Positions 17,478 through 25,845 of a stretch of DNA of 64,000 bases are shown piece by piece (the stretch's first letter is position 1; the number at the start of each line of letters is the position of its first letter). Origin of the DNA: an uncultured Ilumatobacter sp. (lineage in GTDB: Bacteria > Actinomycetota > Acidimicrobiia > Acidimicrobiales > Ilumatobacteraceae); the NCBI GenBank assembly GCA_937919625.1, contig CALFRK010000061.1, positions 28,028-92,027 on the forward strand, read 5' to 3'. Both the position numbers and the translations under genes were made by a program. The notes beneath the pieces are model-generated. The model ran no database searches. It saw only the letters and a list, made by a program, of their open reading frames with translations, and had not been told where the DNA came from.

Positions 17478-17657
17478 ATGCACGTCGAACGGCTCGGGCC
17501 GATCATCACACCCGACACACACCCGTCGGCCGGCACAAACATCAACGGGCCTTCGCTGATCCGCGTGCCCGACTGGGTCGACGATCCGCTCGGTCGGTAC
17601 TACTTGTACTTCGCGGACCACAAGGGCAGCGATATCCGCCTCGCCTGGCTCACCGGT
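17478..17657 (+). pseudogene. 5' fragment of a glycosyl-hydrolase-43-like gene
   Basis: The first 60 codons from ATG 17478 read as a normal protein start: an N-terminus with HPSAGTNINGPSLIRVPDW and then YYLYFADHKGSDIRLAW, typical of five-bladed beta-propeller glycosidase-like proteins. After about 17657 the frame stays open to 18278 but the residues become Arg-rich and antisense to the DUF4242 gene, so protein-like sequence stops abruptly. I read this as the remnant of a gene whose remainder (at least 250 codons) was lost, probably by deletion next to the DUF4242 gene. A short true gene is less likely because the fold would be incomplete. Confidence 0.5.
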
Positions 17658-17663
17658 GCAGGG

Positions 17664-17948
17664 TTATCCCTTTTCGGTCGTTGGGTCGATGATCTTGCTG
17701 ACTGCAGTGACGACGGTCGCCGGGAACCCGCTGCGCTCGGCGTGTTCGTCGATCAGTGCCGCGTCATCGGCGACATAGATGCAAAACGTCTTGTCGCCCG
17801 TGACGTAGCTGTGCTCCCACTGGATGTGTTTGCCCTCGGCCTGCATGGCACTGAGGACTCCGTTGGACTGGGCGGCGGCGCCCTTCAGCGCCTCTCGATC
17901 GGCCGAGCCGATTTCCGGAATCGCCCGCTCGATGACGTAACGCTGCAT
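17664..17948 (-). CDS. DUF4242 (nickel-binding SCO4226-like) protein
   Basis: A 94-aa protein of the DUF4242 family, whose Streptomyces member SCO4226 is a nickel-responsive, nickel-binding dimer with a ferredoxin-like fold. The typical elements are MQRYVIERAIPEIG at the start, IQWEHSYVTGDKTFCIYVADD in the middle (His and Cys as potential ligands) and DEHAERSGFPATVV near the end. The ATG at 17948 fits the family N-terminus; the frame is open to 17999. Its 3' end abuts the broken gene at 17657. Confidence 0.85.
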   Translation of the reverse strand: MQRYVIERAIPEIGSADREALKGAAAQSNGVLSAMQAEGKHIQWEHSYVTGDKTFCIYVADDAALIDEHAERSGFPATVVTAVSKIIDPTTEKG

Positions 17949-18097
17949 GATCGCTCCTCTGGTCGGTGGACGGGCAAACGGTACAGCATCGATAAGCACG
18001 CCTCGAACAGACGGCGACTACGACTGGCTCCCAGACCGGACGGGTCGCCTCCATCACCACCGGCGGTTCGGAATGCGATGTGTTCGGAATGCACCGG

Positions 18098-19324
18098 TCA
18101 CTCGGAGACGAGCAGGCCTTTCAGGCCCCTGATCACGAAGGTCGGCTGGTACTCGGGCTCTTCGGCCAGGGCCAAGTTTGGAAACCTGGCGACCAGGCCG
18201 TCGAGCGACACGGCTAGCTCTTGGCGGGCGAGTGGGGCACCGACGCAGAAGTGGATGCCGCCTCCAAAGCCGATGTGAGCGGTGTCGCCGCGGCCGACAT
18301 CGAATCGGTCGGGGTCGTCGAACCGACGCGGATCACGCTCGGCGGCGCCGAACAGCATTACCACCTCATCGCCAACTTCAAAGCGCTGCCCGGCGATCTC
18401 GACACCCGGTTCGATCACCCATCGTTCGAATAGCTGGAGTGGCGAGTCCCAGCGAAGCAGCTCCTCGATCGCCGTCTTGCTGTCGACCTCGCCGGCGACC
18501 AATCGCGCCCACTCGGCAGGGTGCTTCATCAGCGCACGCACGCCGTTACCCAGCGTGTTGACGGTGGCCTCGTGGCCGGCCTCGAGCAACACCATCGTGG
18601 TCGACACAATCTCGTCCTCGGTCAGCGTGTCGCCCTCGTCTTCGACCTGAACCAGCTCTGACACCAACAGCCCATCGGGATGACGCCGTTTCTCGGCGAT
18701 CAGGGCGCGGGTGTACTCGATGTACTCGCCGGCCGCCCGGTTGGCAGCGGCCCGCACTTGCTCGGTGGTCGAGAGCTCGTACATCTTCACGATCGAGTGC
18801 GACCAGTCGAGCAGCAGCTGAGTGTCGCTGCGAGGCACGCCAAGCATCGAGCAGATCACCGCCACGGAGTACGGCTGGGCATAGTCGCTGAGCAGGTCGA
18901 ACGTACCGAGCTGCCGACAACGATCGAGCAGTTCATCCGAGTAGCCCTCGATGTTTGGCCGCAGAGCGGCAACGGCACGAGGCGTAAACACCTTCGCCAC
19001 CAATCGGCGCAGGCGAGTGTGGTCGGGGGGTTCGAGGCACAGCAACGACCAGGCCTCGTGCTGGTGAAAGTCGGCCCACCTCGGATCGGGCTCACCGCGG
19101 CCGAGCTCGGCGTGTGTGTAGAGGTGCGTATACGCCCGGCCCAGGCCGCGATGGCGAAGGGTCTCGTGCACGCCCGCGAATCGGGTCAACACCCATTGGT
19201 TGCTGCGCTCGTTCCAGAAGACCGGTGTCACTTCTCGCAACCCGCCCAACACCGGGTATGGGTCGGCGATGAACGCCGGGTCATCGACGTCAAATCGTTC
19301 GATAAGTTCTGCCAGGTCACCCAC
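18098..19324 (-). CDS. Cytochrome P450
   Basis: A soluble bacterial P450 of about 408 aa. Signatures: I-helix LLEAGHEATVNTLGN, K-helix EELLR, and the heme loop FGGGIHFCVGAPLAR with the thiolate Cys at about 360. I prefer GTG 19324, giving VGDLAELIERFDVDDPAF and a normal length. The frame stays open to an ATG at 19417, which would add 31 residues and make its start codon overlap the start of the divergent acyl-CoA dehydrogenase; that stretch instead holds a dyad symmetric element. Electron partners (ferredoxin, reductase) are not adjacent. The substrate is unknown; the divergent dehydrogenase suggests an acyl or steroid-like compound. Confidence 0.85.
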   Translation of the reverse strand: MGDLAELIERFDVDDPAFIADPYPVLGGLREVTPVFWNERSNQWVLTRFAGVHETLRHRGLGRAYTHLYTHAELGRGEPDPRWADFHQHEAWSLLCLEPPDHTRLRRLVAKVFTPRAVAALRPNIEGYSDELLDRCRQLGTFDLLSDYAQPYSVAVICSMLGVPRSDTQLLLDWSHSIVKMYELSTTEQVRAAANRAAGEYIEYTRALIAEKRRHPDGLLVSELVQVEDEGDTLTEDEIVSTTMVLLEAGHEATVNTLGNGVRALMKHPAEWARLVAGEVDSKTAIEELLRWDSPLQLFERWVIEPGVEIAGQRFEVGDEVVMLFGAAERDPRRFDDPDRFDVGRGDTAHIGFGGGIHFCVGAPLARQELAVSLDGLVARFPNLALAEEPEYQPTFVIRGLKGLLVSE

Positions 19325-19342
19325 GTCCGCACGGTACCCGAG

Positions 19343-19383
19343 CCGAACGTTACCGCAGCTGTCGGCTGGCACGTTCGGTAACG
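19343..19383. repeat. Two interleaved inverted repeats between P450 and acyl-CoA dehydrogenase
   Basis: CCGAACGT (19343-19350) pairs with ACGTTCGG (19371-19378), and CGTTACCG (19348-19355) pairs with CGGTAACG (19376-19383). The two hairpins share bases and exclude each other. The GTTACC...GGTAAC pair resembles the type A palindrome family. In a divergent promoter region it may equally be an operator. Confidence 0.7.
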
Positions 19384-19415
19384 CACGGGCGAGATCGCTT
19401 CGGTAGATTTTGGTC

Positions 19416-20660
19416 ATGCAGCCGACGTACCCATCCGAGGCCAGCGAGTTCCGGGCCAAGATCACCGACTTCCTCAACACCAACCTTCCGGCCGATTGGA
19501 CCGGCATTGGGGCGCTCTCTGACGACCAATCCGCCGAGTTCCAGAGTGAATGGCGCAAGACCCTGCGCGCCACCAACCTGCTCGCCCCCAACTGGCCGGC
19601 CGAGTACGGCGGAGGCGGGCTGACCCACATCGAGCAGGTGATCCTCAACGAGGAGTTCGCCAAGCGCGGCGCGCCTACTGCTGGGGCAAACGACGGGTTC
19701 TCGATCGGCATGGTTGGCAACACGATCCTCGTGTGGGGCACCGACGAGCAGAAGTCGTACTACATTCCGCGGATCCTCGACGGCGACGACGTGTGGTGCC
19801 AGGGCTACAGCGAGCCTGATGCAGGCTCCGACCTCGCCAATGTTGCTTGCCGGGCCGAACTCGACGGCGACGAATGGGTCATCAACGGGCAGAAGATCTG
19901 GACCTCGCAGGGCCACACCGCCAACATGATTTTCGCACTGGTGCGCACAGCGCCCGATCATTCAAAACACGCCGGTATCTCGTTCCTGCTGATCGGTATG
20001 GACCAGCCTGGCGTCGAGTTGCGACCGATCACCAACATGGTTGGCCACGACCACTTCAACGAGGTGTTTTTTAGCGACGCCCGCTGCCCGAAGGGCAACG
20101 TGCTCGGCGAGCTGAACAACGGCTGGGCCGTTGGCAATACGCTGCTCGGTTTCGAACGCGGCGTCGCCGCCACCATCACCTCGCTCAGCTTCGGAGCCGA
20201 GTTCGATAAGTTCGTCGAGATGGCCCGCGCCCGCGGGCTCGCCGACGATCCCCTCGTGCGTCAGAACATCGCCACCTTCTACACGAACGTCCAAATCATG
20301 CGCTATCGGGGCATGCAGGCACTCACCCGCTACCTGCGCGGCGAGCAACCCGGCCCTGAGTCGTCGATCGGCAAACTGTTCTGGAGTCACCACCACCAGG
20401 CGATCACCGAGGCAGCGATGCACATGCTCGGGGCAGAGGCGATGGTCGGCTTTGGAGATGAGAGCCGCGGCGGTCTCGGGCCCCCGGCGATCGGTACCGA
20501 GAACACGCCGTCGAACTGGGTGGCATCGTTCTTGATCGCCCGACCCGGCACGATCTACGCCGGCACCAGCGAGGTGCAGCGCAACATCGTCGGCGAAAGA
20601 GTGCTCGGACTGCCGAAAGAGCCTCGCGCCGACTCCGGCCCATGGAAAGACTCGCGCTGA
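19416..20660 (+). CDS. Acyl-CoA dehydrogenase
   Basis: A 414-aa acyl-CoA dehydrogenase. The N-terminal domain has WPAEYGGGGLTHIEQVILNEEF; the beta domain has YSEPDAGSDLANV and WTSQGHTANMIFALVRT; the C-terminal domain ends with IYAGTSEVQRNIVGERVLGLPKE. The WTSQGH...RT variant is common in long-chain, terpene and steroid side-chain acyl-CoA dehydrogenases of actinobacteria. The ATG at 19416 is the only sensible start and has no ribosome-binding site, so it may be leaderless. It is divergent from the P450; oxidation followed by dehydrogenation of an activated acid would be a reasonable joint role, but this is inference. Confidence 0.9.
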   Translation: MQPTYPSEASEFRAKITDFLNTNLPADWTGIGALSDDQSAEFQSEWRKTLRATNLLAPNWPAEYGGGGLTHIEQVILNEEFAKRGAPTAGANDGFSIGMVGNTILVWGTDEQKSYYIPRILDGDDVWCQGYSEPDAGSDLANVACRAELDGDEWVINGQKIWTSQGHTANMIFALVRTAPDHSKHAGISFLLIGMDQPGVELRPITNMVGHDHFNEVFFSDARCPKGNVLGELNNGWAVGNTLLGFERGVAATITSLSFGAEFDKFVEMARARGLADDPLVRQNIATFYTNVQIMRYRGMQALTRYLRGEQPGPESSIGKLFWSHHHQAITEAAMHMLGAEAMVGFGDESRGGLGPPAIGTENTPSNWVASFLIARPGTIYAGTSEVQRNIVGERVLGLPKEPRADSGPWKDSR

Positions 20661-20710
20661 CCTGACGCCCTAGGCCGGAAGTACGAGGCTTCGAATCGTG
20701 TTTCCCGAGC

Positions 20711-21445
20711 GTGGTGATATCGAAGTTCAAGACGCGACCGATCGATGCCGTGGGCACGCGGTTGGGGCAGTACGGCACATGGATCGCCTGCTGCCTCGGT
20801 CGAGGCAAGCGGGCGCCGCTCGGCGAGGGTGACGTCGCCCAGCTTGTCGACGAGGTCGGCGGATCTAAATTCGCCGGCGGCACGTTCGTGTTCCGGCGAG
20901 GTGATCCGGCCGCCCGCGTGCACATCCTGCAATCAGGCACGGTCGAGTTGTCTCGCGAGATCAACGGGCGGCGGGTCGCGCTCCAGATCTTGCGACCCGG
21001 TGATGTCTTCGGAGATGTACCGGCCCTGCTGGGTGAATCAGAACCGTTCGACGCCCGCGCTCTCGAGGACTGCACGATCCTGTCGTTGGAGGCAACGGCG
21101 TTGTTCACATTGCTGCAGACTCGCCCCGGGGTTGCGCAACGCTGGTTCGTCTCATTGGCCGAGCGGATGGCCGGTCTTCAGAACAGGCTGATCGACCTGC
21201 TCGCCGGGGGCTTGGAGTCGCAGCTGGCATCGATCCTGGTGAGGATGAGCGACGAGCGCGGCGACGTTCGACTGACTCACGACCACCTGGCCGAAATGGT
21301 CGGGGCACCGCGGTCGAGCATCCAGCGCGTGCTGAAGTCGCTCGAGTCCGCCGGACTGCTCGACATGGGGTATCGCAAGATTCACCTGCTCGATGCCAGC
21401 GGGCTGTTGTCGCTGTGTGGCGACACCGACCAGCCCGTGTCCTGA
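20711..21445 (+). CDS. Crp/Fnr-family transcriptional regulator
   Basis: A 244-aa regulator. After about 40 extra N-terminal residues comes a cyclic-nucleotide-binding fold (about 50-150: FRRGDPAARVHILQSGTVELSR, then ILRPGDVFGDVPALLGESEPFDARALED). The winged helix (about 165-235) has LTHDHLAEMVGAPRSSIQRVLKSLESAGLLDM. There is no Fnr-type cysteine cluster; the two cysteines at 27-28 are adjacent and N-terminal. The RALE rather than RTAE motif at the phosphate-binding cassette makes cAMP binding uncertain. GTG 20711 is taken as start. It is followed by two related membrane-protein genes on the same strand, its likely targets. Confidence 0.85.
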   Translation: MVISKFKTRPIDAVGTRLGQYGTWIACCLGRGKRAPLGEGDVAQLVDEVGGSKFAGGTFVFRRGDPAARVHILQSGTVELSREINGRRVALQILRPGDVFGDVPALLGESEPFDARALEDCTILSLEATALFTLLQTRPGVAQRWFVSLAERMAGLQNRLIDLLAGGLESQLASILVRMSDERGDVRLTHDHLAEMVGAPRSSIQRVLKSLESAGLLDMGYRKIHLLDASGLLSLCGDTDQPVS

Positions 21446-21559
21446 ACCTCCCGGCGACAATCACGCATTTGCGGTGATTGCGAACTGATCCGCTGATCGA
21501 CCCGGTTTCCGCTTCTGAACGCACCCAAGACATGGGGGCACAACAGAAGGGAAAACATC

Positions 21560-22510
21560 ATGGCTGCACTCCTGCAACTCGCAGCTCGACCAGCACCAGG
21601 GGTAGATCCGACGGCACGGTCGAAGTACCGCACCGTCGGTCTGGCGCTGGCACTGGTCGGGCTGATGGGCGCCACCGCCTCGGTGATCGGCAACTTCGTC
21701 GCCGCCGACGGGATTAGCGCAACCGACAGCTACCAGGAAACGCTGGCCTGGACGTTCGGGCTCTCGATCTTCTCGTTCGGGGTCATCAAGATCTCGATCG
21801 CAGTGATCCTGATGGGCATCATCGTGCGTCTCTGGCACCGGGTCGACAGCGTCAAGTCGGCACTGTCGACGCTGCACGGACATGCCGACGAACCCACCAG
21901 GGTCCGTGGCGACACCAAGACGGCATGGGGCAAGGCAACCATCTCCGACACGACGCCCAAGCTGTTGCCGATCCATCGGCTCGCACGCAAGATGTGGCGG
22001 CCAATGTTGGCGATGGGCACCATGGCGCTCACAACCGGGCTCGCGAGCTCGCTGGTGTGGGCCGACAAGACCCCCGGCACCGAGAGCTTCCGACAAGCGG
22101 CGGCATTCACACAAGGCGTCGAGTTCCTCGGAGAAGCACTGCTGCTCTCAGGTATCGCATTCCTCCTCGGCACCATCCTGGCGGGACTGCGCGAAGGTGG
22201 CGGTGAGGTCCAATCGAGCCTCGGGTTTCCGGTCACCACCCTGAAGATGCCGGGCACGGCCAAGGCGTTCGTGGTCTTGATGATGATTGGGATGATGGCT
22301 GGGATCACCCAGTTCGCCCTCTATCTCGTGGCGATCGGCAACGCCGACAATCCTGCGTCGTTCGCGTCCTGGCTGAACTGGCTCGGCCCCTTCCGCGAAC
22401 TCTCCCTCGGATTGATCCTCGCTGGGATCGTGCTCGCTCTGATCACCATCGGCAACGTGCTGGCCTTCCAGTTCGACCGAGTCAAGTCCATCATTCGCAC
22501 CGGCGCCTGA
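21560..22510 (+). CDS. Six-helix membrane protein of unknown family
   Basis: A 316-aa integral membrane protein that I cannot assign. Six hydrophobic segments are visible at about 26-48, 66-92, 146-168, 183-208, 234-260 and 282-305. A conserved loop GLREGGGEVQ...TLKMPGTAK precedes helix 5 and recurs in the next gene. Helices 1-2, around ASVIGNFVAADG, also resemble the last two helices of the next protein (GIITNFVAAGTF), so the protein looks built from repeated two-helix units. AAGGGAA precedes the ATG at 21560. The Crp/Fnr gene upstream suggests control by redox or energy state. No transporter, heme or quinone motif is obvious. Confidence 0.75.
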   Translation: MAALLQLAARPAPGVDPTARSKYRTVGLALALVGLMGATASVIGNFVAADGISATDSYQETLAWTFGLSIFSFGVIKISIAVILMGIIVRLWHRVDSVKSALSTLHGHADEPTRVRGDTKTAWGKATISDTTPKLLPIHRLARKMWRPMLAMGTMALTTGLASSLVWADKTPGTESFRQAAAFTQGVEFLGEALLLSGIAFLLGTILAGLREGGGEVQSSLGFPVTTLKMPGTAKAFVVLMMIGMMAGITQFALYLVAIGNADNPASFASWLNWLGPFRELSLGLILAGIVLALITIGNVLAFQFDRVKSIIRTGA

Positions 22511-22539
22511 GGCACCGGAAGCAACAAGGAGCAAGACCA

Positions 22540-23217
22540 ATGACTACCGCAACAATGTCCAGATCCGCCACTCAAACCAAGACGACGCCGGTCACCCGTA
22601 CCGACAAGTTTCATGTCGTCGGGTCGAGCCAAAGCCTCGGCTACAACCTTCCCCAAACGATGGGCCGTAAGCTCTGGTTCCCGATGTTTGCACTCGCCAT
22701 CATGGGCTGGGCGGTTGGGTTCGTTCTGGCCGTCGTCGAAGCGGGCACCGACCGAAGCTCGGTCGATGATCTGCAGACGCTGAGCCATCTCGTGCCCGGT
22801 TTCATGTTCGTCGGGTTCCTCGGCGTGTTCACCGCCATCACCTTTGCGGTCGCCCGCATTCTCGGCGAGTTCCGCAAGGGCGGCGGCGAGGTGCAAGCCG
22901 CCGCCGGCTCAGCTGTACAGACCCTCAAGATGCCCACAACCGCAAAGATCATGTTGGCCTTCATGATGATGGGCATGATGATCATGGCGGCAGGGATCAT
23001 CACGAACTTCGTGGCCGCCGGCACGTTCAACGGCACTGACCCCGCCGACATCCTCGACAGCGCCCGCTACGGCGTTACGAGCGCAGGGCTGCGTCGGCTC
23101 GGTGTGGCGAGCTACCTCACCGGGATCGCCTTCGGCCTCGGCACGATCATCGAGGTACTCCGGTTCCAGGCCAGCCGGCTCCGCGAAGTTGGGGCAGAGC
23201 ACGGGCACCAGCACTGA
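22540..23217 (+). CDS. Four-helix membrane protein, paralogue of the preceding gene
   Basis: A 225-aa membrane protein with a 40-residue polar N-terminus and four hydrophobic segments (about 44-66, 80-105, 133-157, 185-206). The loop FRKGGGEVQAAAGSAVQTLKMPTTAK and the following Met-rich helix (MMMGMMIMAAG) match the 21560 protein, so the two are homologous and probably partners. It starts 30 bp after that gene, with AAGGAGCAAG before the ATG, which indicates one operon. Function is unknown; a heteromeric membrane complex is the simplest idea. Confidence 0.75.
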   Translation: MTTATMSRSATQTKTTPVTRTDKFHVVGSSQSLGYNLPQTMGRKLWFPMFALAIMGWAVGFVLAVVEAGTDRSSVDDLQTLSHLVPGFMFVGFLGVFTAITFAVARILGEFRKGGGEVQAAAGSAVQTLKMPTTAKIMLAFMMMGMMIMAAGIITNFVAAGTFNGTDPADILDSARYGVTSAGLRRLGVASYLTGIAFGLGTIIEVLRFQASRLREVGAEHGHQH

Positions 23218-23632
23218 ATGCCAACGGGGGATCACAATCGCGGTCTGGGATTCAACAATCTCAGGCTGGACACCTGGACTGTCGCCAAGGGCCGTGGAAG
23301 CAATCGCGGCTCCGCCGGCGGCAACCACGAGCACCAGGGAAATCGATCGTCGCATCGATTGGGAACCCGTTTCAGACCCGCCGCCTTCCGCTGCGACGCG
23401 TCAGCTCCGCGATTCGGTCCAGTTGGCGATCGCATGCTGATCGCGGTGTGAGCCGCTATGTACTCATCCAGTCGGAGGCTGGCGAATAAGTGCACGTTGG
23501 CGGCGGGCTCGGATGTTGGTGTGAGCGACCCGAACGATTCCCTGATCAATGGCCCCCGACGCCTTGTCCGGGTTGTCGAGTACGACCTGTGCGGGTTCGG
23601 ATGATCCATGCGTCAACTGCTTGACTGTCGAC
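23218..23632. other. 415-bp stretch without a convincing gene
   Basis: No frame on either strand gives a protein I would defend. The minus strand from 23355 begins with a signal-peptide-like sequence (MRRSISLVLVVAAGGAAIASTALGD) but then runs into antisense of the membrane-protein gene; it may be a decayed secreted-protein gene. The promoter of the FadJ-like gene at 23633 should be in the last 100 bases. Confidence 0.5.
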
Positions 23633-25732
23633 ATGGCAGCTTTGACCGAATCCGTTCGCCTCGAGACCATCACGTCCAACGGCGCCGATGTCGCGCTCAT
23701 CATCATCGACAATCCGCCCGTCAACGCCCTCAGCTGGCATGTTCGGCAGGGCCTGTTCGACGGCATGACACAAGCCATCGCCGGTGGGGCCGAGGCCGTC
23801 GTCGTGATCTGTGAAGGGCGTACGTTCATCGCCGGCGCCGACATCAGCGAGTTCGGTGGCGGGGCACCGGCGGCTGCCGGCTTACACGACGTGCAGCGGG
23901 CCATGGAAGACGCTCCCGTTCCGGTGATCGCAGCGATCCACGGCACAGCGTTGGGCGGCGGCCTCGAGGTTGCTCTGTGTGCCCATTATCGGGTCGCCTT
24001 GGCATCGGCCAAGTTCGGACTGCCGGAAGTCAACCTCGGTCTATTGCCAGGTGCCGGCGGCACGCAGCGCCTACCGCGCCTCACGGGCGTGCCAAAGGCA
24101 CTCGAGATGATGACGACCGGCCGCCACATCAGCACTGGAGAGGCGCTCGAATGTGGCCTAGTCGATGAGGTCGTCGATGGCGACTTGGGTGCGCTTCGGG
24201 CCACTGCAATCTCCTTTGCCGAGCGTGCCGTCACCGAGAACATGGCGCTCGCTCGTGTGCGCGACCGCAATGAGAAGGTTGAGGTTGCCAAAGGCGACAT
24301 CGAGCTGTTCGCCAACTTCCGCAAGTCGATCGCCCGCAAGACCCGCGGGTTCCTCGCCCCTGAGTACAACGTGCGGTGTATCGAAGCTGCTGCCAATCTG
24401 CCGTTCGAAGAGGGCCTGGCGGTCGAGCGCAAGCTGTTCATGGAACTGATGGCCGGACCCCAGTCGGCGGCCCAGCGCTATTACTTCTTCGCCGAGCGGG
24501 CCGCCAACAAGGTGCCCGGTATCGACCAGACGACACCACTCGTCGACATCGAGAAGTGCGGCGTGCTGGGTGCCGGCACGATGGGTGGCGGGATTGCCAT
24601 GAACTTCGCCAACGTCGGCATACCGGTCAGGATCGTCGAACGCGACCAGGAGGCGCTCGACAAGGGTCTCGCCGTGATACGCAAGAACTACGAGCGTTCG
24701 CGCTCGACCACCCCCGAACAGGTCGAACAGCGCTTGGCGTTGATCACCGGGGCGACCGACAAGGCTGCTTTCGCCGATTGCGACATTGTGATCGAGGCCG
24801 TGTTCGAGGATATGGAGCTGAAGAAGTCGATTTTCCGCGAGCTCGACATCATCTGCAAGCAGGGCGCCATCATGGCGTCGAACACCTCGGCACTCGACGT
24901 CAACGAGATCGCCTCGGTCACGTCACGTCCAGAGAGCGTGATCGGCATGCACTTCTTCTCCCCCGCCAACGTGATGAAGTTGCTCGAGAACGTGCGCGGC
25001 GACAAGTCGAGCGACAGCACGGTGGCGACGGCGATGGCGATCGGCAAGCGGATCGGCAAGATCTGCGTGATGGTCGGTGTGTGCCCCGGCTTCGTCGGCA
25101 ATCGGATCCTGTTCCAGCGCCGGATCGAGGCCGACCGGATGATTCTCGAAGGCGCCACTCCGGCCCAGGTCGACCGAGTGCTGTTCGACTTCGGCTTCCC
25201 GATGGGGCCGTTCGCGATGAGCGACCTGGCCGGCCTCGACATCGGCTGGAAGGCCGAGAACTCGAGCGGCGAGACGCTGCGCGACCTGATGTGCGAGAGC
25301 GGTCGGCGTGGCCAGAAGAACGGGCGCGGCTACTACACCTACGACCCCGAGACTCGTGCCGCGACCCCCGATTCTGAGGTTGAGGAGATCATCAAGAACT
25401 TCGCCATTTCCAAGGGCATCGCTCAGCGTGATATCAGCGACCAGGAAGTGCTCGAACGCTGCCTGTACCCGATGGTCAACGAGGGTGCAAAGATCCTCGA
25501 AGAGGGCATCGCCATTCGCGGCAGCGACATCGACGTGACCTGGGTCAACGGCTACGGCTGGCCGGTGTACCGCGGCGGCCCGATGCACTGGGCCGACTCG
25601 GTCGGTCTCGCAGAGATCGTCGAGAAGGTCAAGGGCTACAGCGAGTCACTCGGCGGTCGCCACTGGGAGCCGTCAGCGTTGCTCGCCCGCCTGGCAGAAG
25701 AAGGCGGCAAGTTGCAGACCTACACAAGCTGA
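23633..25732 (+). CDS. Bifunctional enoyl-CoA hydratase / 3-hydroxyacyl-CoA dehydrogenase (FadJ/FadB-like)
   Basis: A 699-aa trifunctional-protein alpha-like enzyme. Residues 1 to about 180 form the enoyl-CoA hydratase domain (FIAGADISEFGG, then IHGTALGGGLEVALCAHYR for the oxyanion hole and GGTQRLPRL). Residues about 300-480 form the NAD-binding dehydrogenase domain (GVLGAGTMGGGIAMNFAN), with HFFSPANVMKLLE and CPGFVGNRI, and two C-terminal 3HCDH helical domains follow. The ATG at 23633 gives the standard N-terminus. It performs the two middle beta-oxidation steps and, with the two acyl-CoA dehydrogenases and the thiolase in this window, would complete a cycle, although the genes are not in one operon. 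Confidence 0.92.
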   Translation: MAALTESVRLETITSNGADVALIIIDNPPVNALSWHVRQGLFDGMTQAIAGGAEAVVVICEGRTFIAGADISEFGGGAPAAAGLHDVQRAMEDAPVPVIAAIHGTALGGGLEVALCAHYRVALASAKFGLPEVNLGLLPGAGGTQRLPRLTGVPKALEMMTTGRHISTGEALECGLVDEVVDGDLGALRATAISFAERAVTENMALARVRDRNEKVEVAKGDIELFANFRKSIARKTRGFLAPEYNVRCIEAAANLPFEEGLAVERKLFMELMAGPQSAAQRYYFFAERAANKVPGIDQTTPLVDIEKCGVLGAGTMGGGIAMNFANVGIPVRIVERDQEALDKGLAVIRKNYERSRSTTPEQVEQRLALITGATDKAAFADCDIVIEAVFEDMELKKSIFRELDIICKQGAIMASNTSALDVNEIASVTSRPESVIGMHFFSPANVMKLLENVRGDKSSDSTVATAMAIGKRIGKICVMVGVCPGFVGNRILFQRRIEADRMILEGATPAQVDRVLFDFGFPMGPFAMSDLAGLDIGWKAENSSGETLRDLMCESGRRGQKNGRGYYTYDPETRAATPDSEVEEIIKNFAISKGIAQRDISDQEVLERCLYPMVNEGAKILEEGIAIRGSDIDVTWVNGYGWPVYRGGPMHWADSVGLAEIVEKVKGYSESLGGRHWEPSALLARLAEEGGKLQTYTS

Positions 25733-25750
25733 ACGCAAGGGTGCCGCCAT

Positions 25751-25816
25751 GAATCGTGGTCGAATCGTGGTCGAATCGTGGTCGAATCGTGGCCGAATCG
25801 TGGCCGAATCGTGGCC
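25751..25816 (+). repeat. Six copies of an 11-bp tandem repeat upstream of an SDR gene
   Basis: Six head-to-tail units: three GAATCGTGGTC (25751-25783) and three GAATCGTGGCC (25784-25816). They lie between the FadJ-like gene and the SDR start at 25846, exactly where its promoter should be. The 11-bp period is close to one helical turn, so a protein binding each unit would line up on one face. Confidence 0.95.
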
Positions 25817-25845
25817 CAACATCGTCGGTCACGTAACTTTCGAGC

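Noticed and set aside
17658..18278. Continuation of the 17478 frame as a 266-aa protein
   Set aside because: After codon 60 the sequence becomes Arg-rich and antisense to the DUF4242 gene, so only the first part is protein-like.
19415..19418. Divergent start codons sharing CATG
   Set aside because: It would leave no promoter for either gene; a GTG start at 19324 gives the P450 a normal length.
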